This document shows, in pieces, positions 60,460 to 64,000 of a stretch of DNA of 64,000 nucleotides. Positions within the stretch are counted from its first letter, which is position 1, and every line of letters begins with the position of its first letter. The position numbers and the translations under genes are program-made. Origin of the DNA: Mesorhizobium mediterraneum. Its GTDB lineage: Bacteria; Pseudomonadota; Alphaproteobacteria; Rhizobiales; Rhizobiaceae. The DNA lies in assembly GCF_002284565.1 (NCBI RefSeq), contig NZ_NPKI01000020.1, forward strand, positions 62,430 to 126,429, read 5' to 3'. Under the pieces are notes generated by a model. That model was not told where the DNA came from and ran no database searches. It saw only the letters and a program-made list of their open reading frames with translations.

Positions 60460-60753
60460 TTGTCAAATATAATCGCCAATCAACTCGACCTTTTTGGCGC
60501 CGAAGAACAGTCCGAGCTGTTCGACGAAGATGCGCCGACCGTTTACTATCATGGCGATCCGGACCGGGTACACGCGCGATTGCACAGGCTTATCGCCGAG
60601 GCACGCGGCGCGGAAACGCTGCCTTGGGATCAGGACAGCACTCGGCTCTACCGCAAGATCGTGCCACAGATGGTGCTTTGGCTGCCGGAGGAAGAAGCCG
60701 CGCAGTTGAGGTTCGAGTTCGAGGCCGAATTGGAGCGGATGAAGGCGGCGTAG
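60460..60753 (+). CDS. Hypothetical protein
   Basis: This 97-residue acidic protein starts at a non-ATG (TTG-type) codon: MSNIIANQLDLFGAEEQSEL, then VYYHGDPDRVHARLHRLIAEARGAETLPWD and a helical acidic end (LPEEEAAQLRFEFEAELERM). There is no recognised domain. QLDLFG at the N-terminus is reminiscent of a short partner-binding peptide (a beta-clamp motif consensus is QLxLF), so it might contact the DNA polymerase clamp. It is convergent with secA across a repeat. Confidence 0.6.
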   Translation: MSNIIANQLDLFGAEEQSELFDEDAPTVYYHGDPDRVHARLHRLIAEARGAETLPWDQDSTRLYRKIVPQMVLWLPEEEAAQLRFEFEAELERMKAA

Positions 60754-60780
60754 ACACGAATACGCCGGCGGGACAGCGCC

Positions 60781-60902
60781 CCCCTCCGCCCCTCCCGGCC
60801 ATCTCCCCCACAAGTGGGGAGATTGGCTAATCGTCGACGCCAGCGCTGCCCCTCATCCGCCCTTTGGGCACCTTCTCCCCGTGAACGGGGAGAAGGAAAG
60901 CT
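60781..60902. repeat. Rhizobial CTTCTCCCCG repeats between the hypothetical gene and secA
   Basis: Two hairpins, ATCTCCCCCACAAGTGGGGAGAT and CCTTCTCCCCGTGAACGGGGAGAAGG, are linked by GCCCCTCATCCGCCCTTTGGG. These paired elements are typical intergenic repeats of Mesorhizobium. The second lies six bases beyond the secA stop and would make a strong transcript end. Confidence 0.8.
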
Positions 60903-60907
60903 GCGCC

Positions 60908-63640
<2,733 letters not shown>

Positions 63641-63894
63641 TCAATGGCCCTTTCGATAGCATTCCAAGTCGTTGCGACGGGTGCCGGCCGGCCCCATCAA
63701 ATCCACGTGAAACGCGGACAAACGCAAGTAGCGCCCGGAAAACGGTTCTGGACGCAAAGTCGTTGGACAGATAAGAGGGGGCTCAATCGATGTCAACGCC
63801 GCGCTCGCCCTGTCGACCGCGCCAAATTCCGCCACAATCTGGCTGGTCTTGAAGCCATCCCGCTCTAGCTATCCCCCATTGGAGTTAATCGTAT

Positions 63895-64000
63895 GTCCTT
63901 ATTGTTCCGCCGCGCGTCGCTCGCCAGCCTCGGCCTGGCATTCGGGCTGTCGGCCCTGTCGCTGTCGCCGCTGATGGCGCAGGACACCGCCCCCGCCCAA
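63895..64000 (+). CDS. Exported protein, N-terminal fragment (possible parvulin-type peptidyl-prolyl isomerase)
   Basis: Only the first 35 codons are in the window. They encode a signal peptide (MSLLFRRASLASLGLAFGLS, ending LMAQD) behind TTGGAG. In related genomes the gene divergent from secA encodes a periplasmic PpiC-type chaperone, so that is the likely product, by synteny only. Confidence 0.6.

Noticed and set aside
60781..60902. Possible CRISPR-like array before secA
   Set aside because: Only two different hairpins, no regular spacer length and no cas genes; they match common rhizobial intergenic repeats.

Overview
The window looks like a chromosomal segment of a high-GC alphaproteobacterium of the Hyphomicrobiales (Rhizobiales), most likely Mesorhizobium or a close relative. 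The reasons are the protein sequences and gene order (metX-metW, hisC-tyrC, ftsE-ftsX, argH-lptM-like-lysA, etfB-etfA, secA with a divergent secreted protein), a SAM-II riboswitch, a CpdR-type regulator, a CtrA-type box, and several families of palindromic intergenic repeats typical of rhizobia. The genus is an inference; no rRNA is present.

Layout. 1-3.8 kb: a cut-off glycosyltransferase, a decayed second copy of metW, a DUF1330 gene, and the metX-metW pair behind a SAM-II riboswitch with a terminator. 3.8-8.5 kb: hisC-tyrC, a PfkB kinase, a DUF2125 protein and a ChaC-like gene. 8.6-12.6 kb: an accessory-looking set (MECR-like reductase, AraC regulator, aldo-keto reductase, LysE exporter). 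12.6-20.6 kb: cell-envelope and division genes (plsC-like, ydcF-like, ftsX, ftsE) interrupted by a LysR-controlled trio (AhpD-like, DUF1348, PNPOx), then hpt and cpdR. 20.6-30.3 kb: EamA, LysR, VOC protein, TIGR02302 protein, threonine dehydratase/ArsR, lysA, an LptM-like lipoprotein and argH. 30.3-35.5 kb: a TlpA-like thioredoxin, a UgpC relic and a ferric-iron ABC transporter. 35.7-38.7 kb: a GNAT-P450 pair divergent from an ATP-grasp gene, which looks like a small uncharacterised biosynthetic locus. 38.7-42 kb: an ECF sigma factor with its NrsF-type membrane anti-sigma, and a class III cyclase-TPR protein. 42.5-49.8 kb: hydroxyacyl-CoA dehydrogenase, ETF, rhomboid protease, PduO-type adenosyltransferase, small membrane protein, SDR, BrkB-like and EamA proteins. 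50-54 kb: gluQ, alkA-like, HNH nuclease, dsbB, YqaA-like, tRNA-Leu(CAA). 54-58 kb: a secreted hypothetical, a large inverted repeat, and a CelD-like acyltransferase with a polysaccharide flippase. 58-60.8 kb: a small accessory island. 60.9-64 kb: secA and the start of a divergent exported protein.

The most unusual object is in the accessory island at 59150-59252. It is a complete cloverleaf tRNA with a tRNA-Leu-like body (A73, G1:C72, leucine-type D arm, long variable arm) but a UGG (proline) anticodon and a 31-nt branched variable arm. If charged by LeuRS it would put leucine at CCA codons. About 115 nt upstream, overlapping the end of a winged-helix-like gene, is a strong Shine-Dalgarno followed by a six-codon minigene with three consecutive proline codons, then a hairpin. 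A broken IS1595-type transposase follows.

Other points worth attention are the GNAT/P450//ATP-grasp locus, the internally deleted metW duplicate, a TTAA-N7-TTAA box in front of ftsE, an ECF-type promoter in front of the sigma factor, and a perfect 26-bp palindrome in the lysA operon.
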